NCBI RefSeq assembly: GCF_001815355.1
Contig: NZ_KV820375.1
Location: 264,135 to 328,134, forward strand
Direction of reading: 5' to 3'
DNA length: 64,000 nt
Origin: Haemophilus sp. HMSC068C11
GTDB lineage: Bacteria; Pseudomonadota; Gammaproteobacteria; Enterobacterales; Pasteurellaceae
This document shows, piece by piece, positions 48,442-59,387 of this stretch (position 1 is the first letter of the stretch; every line of letters begins with the position of its first letter). The notes under the pieces were generated by a model. The model made no database searches. It saw only the letters and a list, made by a program, of their open reading frames with translations, and was not told the DNA's origin. Position numbers and translations under genes: made by a program.

Positions 48442-50211
48442 CTATTTATCAAAAATAGTTTCAACGGTTAGCGACTTATAGTGATAGCCTTTTTCTTGAC
48501 TAAATTGCATTTCAAGTGAACCTAAATAGATAGCAAAACCTGGTGCATCAATTTTTAGTAAGTCTTTGCTGATTAGTTTAAGATCTGATTCCGCCAGTTT
48601 TTTCATTGAGTCTAAATGATGTTGTTGAAAGACCTGTTTAATATGCTGATCCATATCGGTACAATATCTATCATGCTCTTCAACAAAACAAACTTCGGCT
48701 CGTTCTTTTGGCTCATTCTCTTCTTTTTTCGAGCTGTTATCGTCCACACGATAGAATTGATAGACTGGCACACGGATCCATTTTTTATACGAACTCACAT
48801 CAATTGATGACCATTCAAACTCCGCTTCTCTAACCGGGCTATTTTCCAGAGCCATAATGTCGCTATCATTGATACGGAAAGAATGCTCATAAACATCCAA
48901 TGAAATCAGTTCATTCACTTTTTCACCATATTTTTTCACAAAGGCTTTTCGTTTCTCTTCATAATTAGATCCATCATAAAGTCCTAAGTCTAAACGATGG
49001 ACTAAATAATCAGATACATCATCTAATTCATTCCAATCTTGGCGTTCGTTTTCAGGCATATTTTCTAAACGACTTAAAAAATCCACATCATCACGAATTT
49101 TCCCTTGTCCATCAGATAAATTAAGCTTTGTGAGTAAATGTTCAAAACGTTCTGTTTGGCTTTGATAAGCGATTTCTTTCGGTTTCACCACCCAAGTCAT
49201 GGCAAAAATAGCTACTATCACAACGACAGAAATCAAACGATATTGACGAATTTTAGGAATGCTTAAAATGGTATAAGCAATCGTAATCGCCGAGGCTAGA
49301 GCCACTAAATAAATCCGTTGCTCAGTCCAAGCATAGGCACTAATTCGACGGTCAATTGCCAACCATAACAATACAATGGGCACAATGGAAAGGTATGGGA
49401 AAAACTTAAAGAAACTCTCCCAATTTGCTTTCACACTAATACTACGTAAAGCGTAAACACCTAAGCCTCCAACTAAATAAGGCAACGCAATATTCGACAC
49501 CATACCTTTTGGCAAAGCCCCTGCTAAGATAATTTTGCCAACGTAAGCATAAAGTAGTGCAGTAAATATCATCAACGCAGGCGCTAAGATAAAATTCACT
49601 AAAATGTCAAAACTACGATTTAGCGTCATCTCTGTATTTTCTTGGCGCTGTTGAAAGACTAAAAAGAACAAAGGCAGGCAAAATGCAGTAATGGAGGAAT
49701 AAAGATGCTTTTGAAACCATTCACTAAAATCAATGTTAAATAATGTACTGATTGAAGCCAAAATTGCGGCTACCAAACCAGAGACGAGCCCCCAGCCAGC
49801 AATGGATGAGGTGATGTAATATAGAGTCGTGAAATTACGATAAGTAAAGGCTTGATTGTTTCTGACAAATGGAAAGCCGAATAATATCAATAACACAATA
49901 AATTGAGCGCCCAAAAACTTAGGACTATAGCCATAAAAATCAGCATTATCATTCACTTGCCAAATGGTGAAAACGGCAATAAGCGGCACAATCCACGAAA
50001 AACGATACCATGAGTAGGGACGAGACAAATAAATAAAGGCAAACAGCATCGGCTCAAATAGCCAATAAGCTAAATGATCTTTTTCTGAATTCATATCCAC
50101 AAACCAAATTCCAAGAGCAAACGCAGCAATCATGAAGATTTCAATCGGATGGGTAGATATCGCTGATTTTATTCGTGTTTTGGTTTGCTTAAAAAAAGTC
50201 GAAAGAGACAT
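48442..50211 (-). CDS. DUF4153 polytopic membrane protein
   Basis: This 589-residue inner-membrane protein has about eleven hydrophobic helices in the first ~370 residues and a charged C-terminal domain of ~220 residues that is probably extracytoplasmic. I chose the ATG at 50211 (MSLSTFFKQ) with AAGGA upstream; the open frame starts eleven codons earlier at a TTG. It matches the DUF4153 family, whose function is unknown. It is divergent from eno. Confidence 0.75.
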   Translation of the reverse strand: MSLSTFFKQTKTRIKSAISTHPIEIFMIAAFALGIWFVDMNSEKDHLAYWLFEPMLFAFIYLSRPYSWYRFSWIVPLIAVFTIWQVNDNADFYGYSPKFLGAQFIVLLILFGFPFVRNNQAFTYRNFTTLYYITSSIAGWGLVSGLVAAILASISTLFNIDFSEWFQKHLYSSITAFCLPLFFLVFQQRQENTEMTLNRSFDILVNFILAPALMIFTALLYAYVGKIILAGALPKGMVSNIALPYLVGGLGVYALRSISVKANWESFFKFFPYLSIVPIVLLWLAIDRRISAYAWTEQRIYLVALASAITIAYTILSIPKIRQYRLISVVVIVAIFAMTWVVKPKEIAYQSQTERFEHLLTKLNLSDGQGKIRDDVDFLSRLENMPENERQDWNELDDVSDYLVHRLDLGLYDGSNYEEKRKAFVKKYGEKVNELISLDVYEHSFRINDSDIMALENSPVREAEFEWSSIDVSSYKKWIRVPVYQFYRVDDNSSKKEENEPKERAEVCFVEEHDRYCTDMDQHIKQVFQQHHLDSMKKLAESDLKLISKDLLKIDAPGFAIYLGSLEMQFSQEKGYHYKSLTVETIFDK

Positions 50212-51808
<1,597 letters not shown>

Positions 51809-51834
51809 TTTTTGCTTAATTTAAGGTAAAATAG

Positions 51835-51869
51835 CACCGCACTTTGCACAAAAGTGCGGTGTTTTTTTT
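51835..51869 (+). terminator. Strong eno terminator, inverted uptake-sequence type
   Basis: CACCGCACTTT (51835-51845) pairs perfectly with AAAGTGCGGTG (51851-51861) around a 5-base loop, followed by eight T. Confidence 0.9.
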
Positions 51870-51948
51870 ATTAAATTGCAAAGCAATAGCTTGCCTACTA
51901 TTTTTATCTAAATATTATCTGATTAACTAATTAAACTCAGTAAAAATC

Positions 51949-52656
51949 ATGAATGCAAAACTAGAACTATACAGAAGATATTATTGCGTTGAAAGAAACA
52001 TCAATGAGTTTTCTGTATTAACAGAATGGGCTACTGCTTATCTTATACAACAAGAATATGAAGATAATATTTATGAATTAGCACTTGCAAAAAATAGAAA
52101 AGAAGCATTATTTTTATCTGATAAAATTCTAGAAAATGTTGTATTTAATAACCAAAACTTACAAATAGCAACTATAGATGATAATACATCTATGTTTGAT
52201 GCATTACCTAATGATATCAATTCTGCTGTGCTGTTAGGTGAATGGTATAATTGCCAAGAATATCAAATCGATTCGATGTTGATCTATCAATTTGAATTTG
52301 AAAATAAATTATTAAATAGAATAAATAAAATATTTCATAAAGAAACAAACCTCTCTACATTTAAATGTAATAGATGGATTGAAAAAATTTATGAAAACAG
52401 AAATAAAATTAGGGAACATCTATTTAACTATCTAGAAATAGAATATGCAGAAGAGTTTAGTCTTTATAAAGAAGCCAGTGTCTTAGATTACCTTTATGGA
52501 ATAACTGATATAAGTTTTAATATAAAATCAAACTTATCAATAATATCTCTTAGAAAAAGTAATTTTAGTCCTGAAGAATATAATTTACCAGATCTACCAG
52601 CTGAGTATATAGAGATAGTATTAGATAGAGATATTAATATCATATCAACTATATGA
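51949..52656 (+). CDS. AT-rich orphan protein of unknown function
   Basis: I do not recognise this 235-residue protein. It has no signal peptide and no membrane helix, and is rich in Asn, Ile, Glu and Tyr. It looks soluble and mostly helical (for example IEKIYENRNKIREHLFNYLE near residue 142). Its coding sequence is clearly more AT-rich than eno before it and the conserved gene after it. The Shine-Dalgarno is weak. It has no uptake core. It sits alone between the eno terminator and a conserved operon, as expected for a recently acquired gene. An immunity or defence role is conceivable but unsupported. Confidence 0.7.
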   Translation: MNAKLELYRRYYCVERNINEFSVLTEWATAYLIQQEYEDNIYELALAKNRKEALFLSDKILENVVFNNQNLQIATIDDNTSMFDALPNDINSAVLLGEWYNCQEYQIDSMLIYQFEFENKLLNRINKIFHKETNLSTFKCNRWIEKIYENRNKIREHLFNYLEIEYAEEFSLYKEASVLDYLYGITDISFNIKSNLSIISLRKSNFSPEEYNLPDLPAEYIEIVLDRDINIISTI

Positions 52657-52693
52657 TTAGCCTATTAAAAACTTCAATTCAAGAGGAAATACC

Positions 52694-53113
52694 ATGTTAC
52701 ATTTAACCCTCGAAGATCAACTCTTTCTCGGTCAACCAAAACAAGTCGGCACACACTCGACTGTGCATGATCACCTGGCAGTGATGTTTGAAGATGACGG
52801 TGAAACCGGCTATTTTTATGCATTAGATATGCGTCAAAATGCGCAGCCTGTTGTCGATTGCTTACATGTTTATAACGTCGATAACACTCGCAATCACCAC
52901 GAAGCACGTAAATTAGAAATCTGCTGGGATGAAAGTGGTTATTTAGCCTTATTGCTCATTAACGGCTATCCGCATGCCGTATTTGATTTTGCTCATTTGA
53001 TCGGCTATAACACCAACAAGCATCCTCAGCCTGACTTAATGAGCATGTGGACACACGAAGAAATCACCAATGAACGTGCGACAGCATGGCTTGGTGTGAA
53101 TACCATTAAATAG
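52694..53113 (+). CDS. Conserved small protein, possibly DUF2251
   Basis: This is a 139-residue soluble protein with no signal peptide. Recognisable segments are TVHDHLAVMFEDDGETGYFYALD near residue 24-46 and VDCLHVYNVDN near 53-63. I think it belongs to the DUF2251 family of conserved Gram-negative proteins, but this is from memory. AGAGGA lies 6 bases before the ATG. It is 8 bases upstream of the yigB-like gene and probably heads an operon with it, ygiB and ygiC. Function is unknown. Confidence 0.7.
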   Translation: MLHLTLEDQLFLGQPKQVGTHSTVHDHLAVMFEDDGETGYFYALDMRQNAQPVVDCLHVYNVDNTRNHHEARKLEICWDESGYLALLLINGYPHAVFDFAHLIGYNTNKHPQPDLMSMWTHEEITNERATAWLGVNTIK

Positions 53114-53121
53114 GATTAACT

Positions 53122-53829
53122 ATGCGATTTTACCGCGGTCTTCGGCCTTTCAAGGTCATGAGTTTTGATCTTGATGACACCCTTTACGATAACAGTGATG
53201 TCATTCGGTTAGCCGAAGAACGCTTTCTTCAATGTGTGCAAGAACACGCTCAACTGAGTGAGCTTACCTCAGAATATTGGCGGGAATGGAAATGGCAACT
53301 GGCGGAGAAAGATCCCTTAATTGCTGAAGATGTGATTGCCTGGCGTGTCGAAACGTTACGCAACTTACTGACGCATCATGGTAAAAGTGCAGTTGAAATT
53401 GACCGCACTTTGGCCCTTGCCATGGAAGAATTTATTGAATGGCGACACAAAATTGATGTACCCACAGAAAGTATTGAAGTGCTGAATCAACTGAAAGATC
53501 GCTACCCGCTAAGCGTGATTACCAATGGTAATGTGATTGCAACACGCATTGGGTTTGAACACTTTCAGCTGAGTTTACGTGGTGGAGAACAAGGCAGAGC
53601 GAAACCTCATCAAGATTTGTTCCACCAAACCGCTCATTATTTTGGCGTAAAACCGAGTGAAATTTTACATATTGGTGATAACTTAACCACAGATGTTCAA
53701 GGCGCCATTCAAGCTGGATGCCAAGCTGTATGGATTAATTTATCGGGCAAAGATCTCAATTCATTTACTGAAGCAAGTGTTTTGCCTACATTAGAAATCA
53801 ATCATTTAACTGAATTATTAACACTTTAA
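53122..53829 (+). CDS. yigB: HAD-family phosphatase YigB
   Basis: This haloacid-dehalogenase phosphatase corresponds to E. coli YigB, which can dephosphorylate the 5-amino-6-ribitylamino-uracil phosphate of riboflavin synthesis, and FMN. It has 235 residues. Motif I is SFDLDDTLYDN at about residues 14-24, motif II is VITNGN near 133, and motif IV is LHIGDNLTTDVQGA near 182-195. The N-terminal RFYRGLRPF matches YigB. An uptake core lies inside it at 53402-53410. It is followed by ygiB after 4 bases. Confidence 0.9.
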   Translation: MRFYRGLRPFKVMSFDLDDTLYDNSDVIRLAEERFLQCVQEHAQLSELTSEYWREWKWQLAEKDPLIAEDVIAWRVETLRNLLTHHGKSAVEIDRTLALAMEEFIEWRHKIDVPTESIEVLNQLKDRYPLSVITNGNVIATRIGFEHFQLSLRGGEQGRAKPHQDLFHQTAHYFGVKPSEILHIGDNLTTDVQGAIQAGCQAVWINLSGKDLNSFTEASVLPTLEINHLTELLTL

Positions 53830-53833
53830 CCCT

Positions 53834-54463
53834 ATGATGAAAAAGAAAAATCAAGTTCTCGTAAGCCTTTCTATTGTGGCTTTATTGGGCGGCTGCTCAG
53901 AAGAGCAAGTTCAACGAGATGTTTATAACAGCCTTGAGGATTGTTTAGCCGATTGGCAAAAAATTGAATTATGCGAAGCTGACCAATCTAATGAAAATAA
54001 CAGCATCACCACAGCACATGCTGGCTCAGGCTCCTCTCTCTCGGGCAATTTAAATACACGTCCAAGCGATAATAGCAAATGGTCAGAAGACAATCAGACC
54101 GTCAAACAAACCTTAAATACAGATGGAGCAACTCACTCTGGTAACTCAAGCGGTTCTGAGGGAACAAGCCACACTAGCTCTGCAACAGGAGAAGGACACG
54201 GTAGTATGGGCAGTGCGATTGCAGGCGCCGCAATGGGCTATATGATTGCGCGTACGATGGGCTCATTTTTAGGTCCAAGCTACAATCCAAGTAACCGTGC
54301 CGTTTCAACGCCAACGGGTCAAGTTATCCAACCGCAAACTAATCGTTCTGTCGGTAAGCCTGTATTAGTGAAAGGCAATGCAGGTAGCACTTACAGCAAA
54401 CCGGTTTCACGCGGTGGCTTTAAAAGCTCAAATTCAAGCAGTAACCGTAGCTCAGGCGGTTAA
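53834..54463 (+). CDS. ygiB: YgiB-like (DUF1190) lipoprotein
   Basis: This is a secreted lipoprotein of 209 residues. The signal ends LLGGC with the lipidated Cys near residue 22. A DUF1190 head follows (VQRDVYNSLEDCLADW), then a Ser/Thr/Gly-rich linker, a short Gly/Ala/Met-rich hydrophobic patch (GSAIAGAAMGYMIARTMGSF) and a Ser/Asn-rich tail. YgiB is always found with YgiC, the next gene here after 2 bases, as in E. coli. Its function is not known; envelope roles have been suggested. Confidence 0.85.
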   Translation: MMKKKNQVLVSLSIVALLGGCSEEQVQRDVYNSLEDCLADWQKIELCEADQSNENNSITTAHAGSGSSLSGNLNTRPSDNSKWSEDNQTVKQTLNTDGATHSGNSSGSEGTSHTSSATGEGHGSMGSAIAGAAMGYMIARTMGSFLGPSYNPSNRAVSTPTGQVIQPQTNRSVGKPVLVKGNAGSTYSKPVSRGGFKSSNSSSNRSSGG

Positions 54464-54465
54464 AT

Positions 54466-55647
54466 ATGAAACGAATCACAGGCTTTCCTACTCGCCCTAA
54501 TATGGTGCAACAATTATTAGATGTGGGCTTTGATTACTATAATCTGCCTTCCTCTGATGGCTCCCATTATTGGTCAGACAATGTGGCGTATGAATTTACC
54601 CTAGCGGAAATCGATCGTATTGAAGACGCCACTAATGAATTGCACGCGATGTGTATGGACTTTGTTGCCGATGAAGTGAAACAAGGTGATTATGCGTATT
54701 ATCGCTTCACCGATTTACAGAAAAATCTGATTGAACAAACATGGGCTAAAAACGTACCGCACTTATATGGCCGTTTTGATTTTGGTTATGACGGTGAAAA
54801 CCTCAAAATGTTTGAATACAATGCCGACACACCTACTTCCCTGCTTGAAGCTGCTGTGGTGCAATGGCAATGGTTAGAGCAAATTGAAGGCTTAGCGCAT
54901 CGTGACCAATTTAATTGGATTCACGAAGAATTGCTCAATCGCTTTCAGTTTATTCAACAGCAAACAGGACTAAACGATTTCCATTTTAGTGCCATGCAAG
55001 AAGCGGGCCGTGAAGATTGGGGCAATATCGATTACCTAGTGGATGTGGCTTACAACGCAGGTTGGCATATTCATCAGCTTGCTATTGAAGATGTGGGCTA
55101 CGATAAAGACAGTCAGCAATTCCTCGATCTGAATAATCAACCTATTGATTGTTTATTTAAGCTCTACCCGCTTGAATGGATGACTACGACAGAATATGCA
55201 CCACACATGCTTAATTCATCCACTACTTTTATTGAGCCTGCGTGGAAATTACTATTAAGCAATAAAGTGCTATTAGCGAAATTGTGGCAAAAACATCCAA
55301 ATCATCCATTATTACTACCTGCTTACTTTAGCAAGCATGATATTACCGATCGTCAATCAATATGGGTGAAAAAACCGACGTTAGGTCGTGAGGGCGCTAA
55401 TGTTTCTTACTATGAAAAACGTAATGGTCTGGAATTTGCCGCCAAAGGCAGCGAACATTCTGCCTTTTACGATCAGGCAGGCTACATCTATCAACAAAAA
55501 TTTGAACTACCGAATTTTGATGGTATGTATCCTATGATTGGTTCTTGGGTAGTTGGTGATGTAGCATGCGGCATCGGATTAAGAGAAGATTTTACCCCTG
55601 TTACCGGCAATGATAGCCACTTTATTCCGCATTACTTTGTAGAATAA
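54466..55647 (+). CDS. ygiC: YgiC-like glutathionylspermidine synthase-family ATP-grasp protein
   Basis: This is an ATP-grasp ligase of 393 residues from the family of glutathionylspermidine synthase C-terminal domains. ATP-grasp features include FDFGYDGENLKMFEYNADTP near residue 100 and WVKKPTLGREGANVSYYEK near 303. In E. coli, YgiC does not make glutathionylspermidine, so the substrate is unknown. It starts 2 bases after ygiB. An uptake core lies within it at 54756-54764. Confidence 0.88.
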   Translation: MKRITGFPTRPNMVQQLLDVGFDYYNLPSSDGSHYWSDNVAYEFTLAEIDRIEDATNELHAMCMDFVADEVKQGDYAYYRFTDLQKNLIEQTWAKNVPHLYGRFDFGYDGENLKMFEYNADTPTSLLEAAVVQWQWLEQIEGLAHRDQFNWIHEELLNRFQFIQQQTGLNDFHFSAMQEAGREDWGNIDYLVDVAYNAGWHIHQLAIEDVGYDKDSQQFLDLNNQPIDCLFKLYPLEWMTTTEYAPHMLNSSTTFIEPAWKLLLSNKVLLAKLWQKHPNHPLLLPAYFSKHDITDRQSIWVKKPTLGREGANVSYYEKRNGLEFAAKGSEHSAFYDQAGYIYQQKFELPNFDGMYPMIGSWVVGDVACGIGLREDFTPVTGNDSHFIPHYFVE

Positions 55648-55695
55648 AAACAACGCAAAAACTAACCGCACTTAACAGATAACAAGGAGATAAAT

Positions 55696-56841
55696 ATGTA
55701 TCCATTTAGTTTTCAAAACCCTACTCGCATTGAATTTGGCCTCGATAAAGAAAAAGAGATGGGTAAATATATGCACGAATACGGTGCAAAAAAGGCCTTA
55801 ATTATCTATGGCAGTGAGCGAGTCAAACAATCCGGTTTATTTGAAGATGTGGCGAAAAGCTTGCGTGAGCAGGGAATTGAATACATTGAATGTGGCGGGG
55901 TAAAAAGTAACCCAACAATCAGCAAAGTCCGTGAAGCTGTTGCAATGGCGAAGGCCTTTGGTACTGATAGTGTGCTGAGTATCGGTGGAGGCTCTTGCCT
56001 TGATAGTGCGAAAGCGATCGCGGCGGGTGCGTGCTATGAGGGTGATACTTGGGACTTCTTTAAAGGCACACCGGTGCAAAAAGCGTTGATGATTTTTGAT
56101 GTAATAACCCTTGCGGCAACAGGCAGTGAAATGAACTGGGGCTCAGTCATTACCAATGAAGAAACGCAGCAAAAATATTCAATTCACAGTAATCATTTAT
56201 TCCCGAAAGTATCAGTCATTAATCCGAAATTACAAGCGACCGTCAGCCGTGATTATTTAGTGTATTCTGCCGCAGATATTATTGCTCATTCTATTGAAGC
56301 CTATTTCACGGCAGAATATCGTCCTGAAATTATTGATTTCTTAGTAGAAAGCAATATTAAAACCGTTATCCGTACGACTGAAATCTTGCTCAATGATCCA
56401 CAAGATCTCAATGCTCGTGGTGAATTTGCCTGGGCGGCTACACTTGCGTTGAACGGTTTAACTCATTTAGGTATCTCACCTTACGGTTTCCCAAATCATA
56501 TGATTGAGCATTCCATGAGTGCGATTTCAGATGTACCCCATGGCGCAGGGCTCTCTGTAATTATGCCTGCGTGGATGCAATGGTATCAATCTCAAAGACC
56601 TGCTCAATTCAAACGCTTTGCTAAAGAAATATTTGGCTTAGATAAGGCTGAAGATGGTATTCAAGCCTTAAAAGCTTGGTTTGATAAAATCGGCACACCA
56701 ACTCGTCTTGAGCAACTCAGCATTGATGATAAAACCTTAGCTGAAATTATTGGAAATGCGGTTCAAACTGCTATTAAGGCGAAAATGGATAAGATTTACA
56801 CCAAAGAAGCTATTGAAGCAATTTTCGCTTTAGCGAAGTAA
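55696..56841 (+). CDS. Iron-containing alcohol dehydrogenase
   Basis: This is a type III NAD(P)-dependent dehydrogenase of 381 residues, closest to the butanol dehydrogenase/YqhD group that reduces aldehydes. The nucleotide-binding GGGSCLDSAKAIA lies near residue 97-109. The metal ligands are in DIIAHSIEAY near 195 and NHMIEHSMSA and DVPHGAGLSV near 260-281. AAGGAG precedes the ATG. A single uptake core lies in the 48-base gap after ygiC. The exact substrate cannot be read. Confidence 0.88.
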   Translation: MYPFSFQNPTRIEFGLDKEKEMGKYMHEYGAKKALIIYGSERVKQSGLFEDVAKSLREQGIEYIECGGVKSNPTISKVREAVAMAKAFGTDSVLSIGGGSCLDSAKAIAAGACYEGDTWDFFKGTPVQKALMIFDVITLAATGSEMNWGSVITNEETQQKYSIHSNHLFPKVSVINPKLQATVSRDYLVYSAADIIAHSIEAYFTAEYRPEIIDFLVESNIKTVIRTTEILLNDPQDLNARGEFAWAATLALNGLTHLGISPYGFPNHMIEHSMSAISDVPHGAGLSVIMPAWMQWYQSQRPAQFKRFAKEIFGLDKAEDGIQALKAWFDKIGTPTRLEQLSIDDKTLAEIIGNAVQTAIKAKMDKIYTKEAIEAIFALAK

Positions 56842-56847
56842 TCTCTC

Positions 56848-56898
56848 ATAAAAAGAGCGGTCAAATTCCATTGTTTTGTGAATTTAACCGCTCTTTTT
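56848..56898 (+). terminator. Terminator after the alcohol dehydrogenase gene
   Basis: Two inverted arms, GAGCGGTCAAATTC and GAATTTAACCGCTC, pair with one mismatch and run into five T. The arms resemble the uptake core but carry GAGCGGT instead of AAGTGCGGT. Confidence 0.75.
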
Positions 56899-56940
56899 AT
56901 ATTCTCAATATTTCACTTTATTGAAAAGAACACAAAAAAT

Positions 56941-56970
56941 AACCGCACTTCAGTTACCCAAAGTGCGGTT
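56941..56970 (-). terminator. Terminator after rplA, inverted uptake-sequence pair
   Basis: AACCGCACTT (56941-56950) pairs perfectly with AAGTGCGGTT (56961-56970) across a 10-base loop, 27 bases after rplA. Confidence 0.7.
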
Positions 56971-56996
56971 AATTTGAATTAAGTTTTAACGCTTAA

Positions 56997-57686
56997 TTAT
57001 AGTGAAGCTTGATCAACAGCGACACCAGCACCCATAGTTGTAGAGATGCTTACTTTCTTGATAAAGATACCTTTTGCAGTAGTTGGTTTTGCTTTGTTTA
57101 AAGCAGCCAATAATGCTTGAAGGTTTTCTTTTAATTGAACTTCAGAGAAGTTTGCTTTACCAATTGTTGTGTGGATGATACCGTTTTTATCGTTACGATA
57201 ACGGATCTGACCAGATTTAGCATTTTTAACTGCTTCAGCAACGTTTGGTGTTACGGTACCAACTTTAGGGTTTGGCATTAAACCACGTGGGCCTAATACT
57301 TGACCTAATTGACCAACAACACGCATTGCATCAGGAGAAGCGATAACAACATCAAAGTTCATTTCGCCTTTTTTGATTTGCTCTGCTAAATCTTCCATAC
57401 CTACTAAATCAGCGCCAGCTTCTTTAGCTGCATCTGCGTTAGCACCTTGGGTGAACACAGCTACGCGTACTTCACGACCAGTACCGTGTGGTAATACAGT
57501 TGCACCACGAACGTTTTGGTCTGATTTACGAGGATCGATACCTAAGTTTACTGCAACGTCAACACTTTCAACGAATTTAGCAGTTGCGAATTGTTTTAAT
57601 AACGCGATTGCTTCGTTGATTTCGTATGCTTTAGTAGAATCTACGCCAGCTTTGATTGCTTTCATTTTTTTAGTCAATTTAGCCAT
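56997..57686 (-). CDS. rplA: Ribosomal protein L1
   Basis: This large-subunit protein of the L1 stalk usually also represses its own operon by binding the rplK leader. It has 229 residues, and the signature segment [15 protein letters not shown] is near 130. It starts 4 bases after rplK. No rplJ or rplL follows: a terminator comes next and then the convergent alcohol dehydrogenase gene, so the usual rplKAJL-rpoBC order is broken here. Confidence 0.98.
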   Translation of the reverse strand: MAKLTKKMKAIKAGVDSTKAYEINEAIALLKQFATAKFVESVDVAVNLGIDPRKSDQNVRGATVLPHGTGREVRVAVFTQGANADAAKEAGADLVGMEDLAEQIKKGEMNFDVVIASPDAMRVVGQLGQVLGPRGLMPNPKVGTVTPNVAEAVKNAKSGQIRYRNDKNGIIHTTIGKANFSEVQLKENLQALLAALNKAKPTTAKGIFIKKVSISTTMGAGVAVDQASL

Positions 57687-57690
57687 CGTA

Positions 57691-58119
57691 TTATTCCTCC
57701 ACCACTAAGCCCATTGAGCGAGCAGTACCAGCAATTGATTTCATTTTAGTTTCGATAGTCGCGCCAGTCATATCTGCTGCTTTAGTTTCAGCGATTTGAC
57801 GAACTTGATCTAAAGTTACTTTACCCACTTTATCTTTGTTCGGTTTACCTGAACCAGATTTGATACCTGCAGCTTTTTTCAATAATACTGCTGCTGGTGG
57901 AGTTTTAGTAATGAAAGTGAATGAACGGTCTGCATATACAGTGATAACAACTGGAATTGGTAAACCTTTTTCTAAGCTCTCAGTACGAGCGTTGAATGCT
58001 TTACAGAATTCCATGATGTTCACACCTTGTTGACCTAATGCAGGACCAACTGGTGGTGATGGGTTTGCCATACCAGCTGCAACTTGCAACTTAACGTATG
58101 CTTGGACTTTTTTTGCCAT
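57691..58119 (-). CDS. rplK: Ribosomal protein L11
   Basis: This is the GTPase-centre protein that also signals stalled ribosomes to RelA. It has 142 residues. The N-terminal proline-rich [17 protein letters not shown] is conserved, and the C-terminal RNA-binding domain has GTARSMGL. It is followed by rplA with a 4-base gap and preceded by a 171-base gap after nusG that contains a terminator. Confidence 0.98.
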   Translation of the reverse strand: MAKKVQAYVKLQVAAGMANPSPPVGPALGQQGVNIMEFCKAFNARTESLEKGLPIPVVITVYADRSFTFITKTPPAAVLLKKAAGIKSGSGKPNKDKVGKVTLDQVRQIAETKAADMTGATIETKMKSIAGTARSMGLVVEE

Positions 58120-58235
58120 TTTTTAGTTTCCTCTAAATGGGTGATAACGCCGAAATCGGCTCCCCTGTTAATGAAAGGCTGTATTTTAATTAATCAGCCT
58201 CGAAATTTCAAGCAGAAAAACTACTCGAAAAACAA

Positions 58236-58259
58236 CCGCACTTTATTTTTTAAGTGCGG
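58236..58259 (-). terminator. Terminator after nusG
   Basis: CCGCACTT (58236-58243) pairs with AAGTGCGG (58252-58259) across TATTTTTT. It follows nusG on the minus strand by about 30 bases and would separate it from rplK. Confidence 0.6.
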
Positions 58260-58290
58260 CCATTAAATTTCTTATTTTGGAAAAGGGAAA

Positions 58291-58848
58291 TTAACGTGTT
58301 TTTTCCACTTGACCAAATTCAAGCTCAACTGGTGTTGCACGACCGAAGATAGATACAGACACTTTTAAGCGACCTTTTTCGTAATCCACTTCTTCAACCG
58401 TACCATTAAAGTCAGCAAATGGACCTTCTGTCACACGTACTTCTTCACCTGGTTGATATTCTTTACGATGACGTGGTTTTTCAGCACTTTGCTCTAAACG
58501 ATTTAAAATTAAATCTGCTTCACGTTTAGAAATTGGCGCTGGCTTATCTGGTGTACCACCGATAAAGCCCATTACACGTGGTACGCTTTTCACTAAGTGC
58601 CATGTGTCATCATTCATTGCCATTTCAACTAATACATAGCCAGGGAAGAATTTACGTTCGCTTTTACGACGTTTACCTGCTACGTTTTCAACGACTTCTT
58701 CAGTCGGCACTAATACTTCACCAAACTGATCTTCCATTTGTTGTTGTTTGATATATTCACGCAATGTGATTGCAACACGACTCTCAAAGCCTGAGAATGC
58801 TTGCAATACATACCAACGTTTTTTGGATACGTTTTCAGTTTCGCTCAT
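58291..58848 (-). CDS. nusG: Transcription termination/antitermination factor NusG
   Basis: NusG binds RNA polymerase and links it to Rho or the ribosome. It has 185 residues. The N-terminal [12 protein letters not shown] and [13 protein letters not shown] (NGN domain), and the C-terminal KOW segment [19 protein letters not shown] are seen. It begins 1 base after secE and is presumably co-transcribed with it. Confidence 0.97.
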   Translation of the reverse strand: MSETENVSKKRWYVLQAFSGFESRVAITLREYIKQQQMEDQFGEVLVPTEEVVENVAGKRRKSERKFFPGYVLVEMAMNDDTWHLVKSVPRVMGFIGGTPDKPAPISKREADLILNRLEQSAEKPRHRKEYQPGEEVRVTEGPFADFNGTVEEVDYEKGRLKVSVSIFGRATPVELEFGQVEKTR

Positions 58849-58849
58849 T

Positions 58850-59266
58850 TTAGAATCTCAAATCAGTTAAGAAGTTAATCAATGCAATGATAATTGAATC
58901 AATTGCCCAGAAGAATAAAGAGGTAAGCACGGTTACCCCAATTACGATTAAAGTTGTTTGACGTGTTTCTGCACGAGTTGGCCATACCACTTTACGACCT
59001 TCAACTTTTGCTTCGCTAAAGAATGTACGAGCTTTTGTACCTTGATTAGTAATTGCAGCTAAACCAAAGGCAATTAATAAAGCGACAACTACGCCAACTA
59101 CACGTACAGGTAAAGAGAAGGCGTCTTTAAAATAAACGTTACCAATCGCTGCAGCAGTAAAAAATGCCACAGAAAGAATCCAAAGAAGAGTGTTTAAGCC
59201 TTTTGATTTTCCTTCTACGACTTGTTCTTGGTCGTGTTTCTTTTTTTCAACAATTTCAGTTGCCAT
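58850..59266 (-). CDS. secE: Protein translocase subunit SecE
   Basis: This is an essential subunit of the SecYEG channel. It has 138 residues with three membrane helices, the longer gammaproteobacterial form. The conserved cytoplasmic segment with [13 protein letters not shown] lies near residue 93-105 and precedes the last helix. It is upstream of nusG with a 1-base gap. Upstream is clpX rather than tufB and tRNA genes. Confidence 0.95.
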   Translation of the reverse strand: MATEIVEKKKHDQEQVVEGKSKGLNTLLWILSVAFFTAAAIGNVYFKDAFSLPVRVVGVVVALLIAFGLAAITNQGTKARTFFSEAKVEGRKVVWPTRAETRQTTLIVIGVTVLTSLFFWAIDSIIIALINFLTDLRF

Positions 59267-59387
59267 AAGTGAATCCGTATAAAATAAGGGATAAATAATT
59301 TTTAGATTAATTTCAGAACGTGCGATTGTAGCATTTTCTTTCGGGATTGCCTATGAAAAATGTTAGAAAAAACAACCGCACTTTCTA

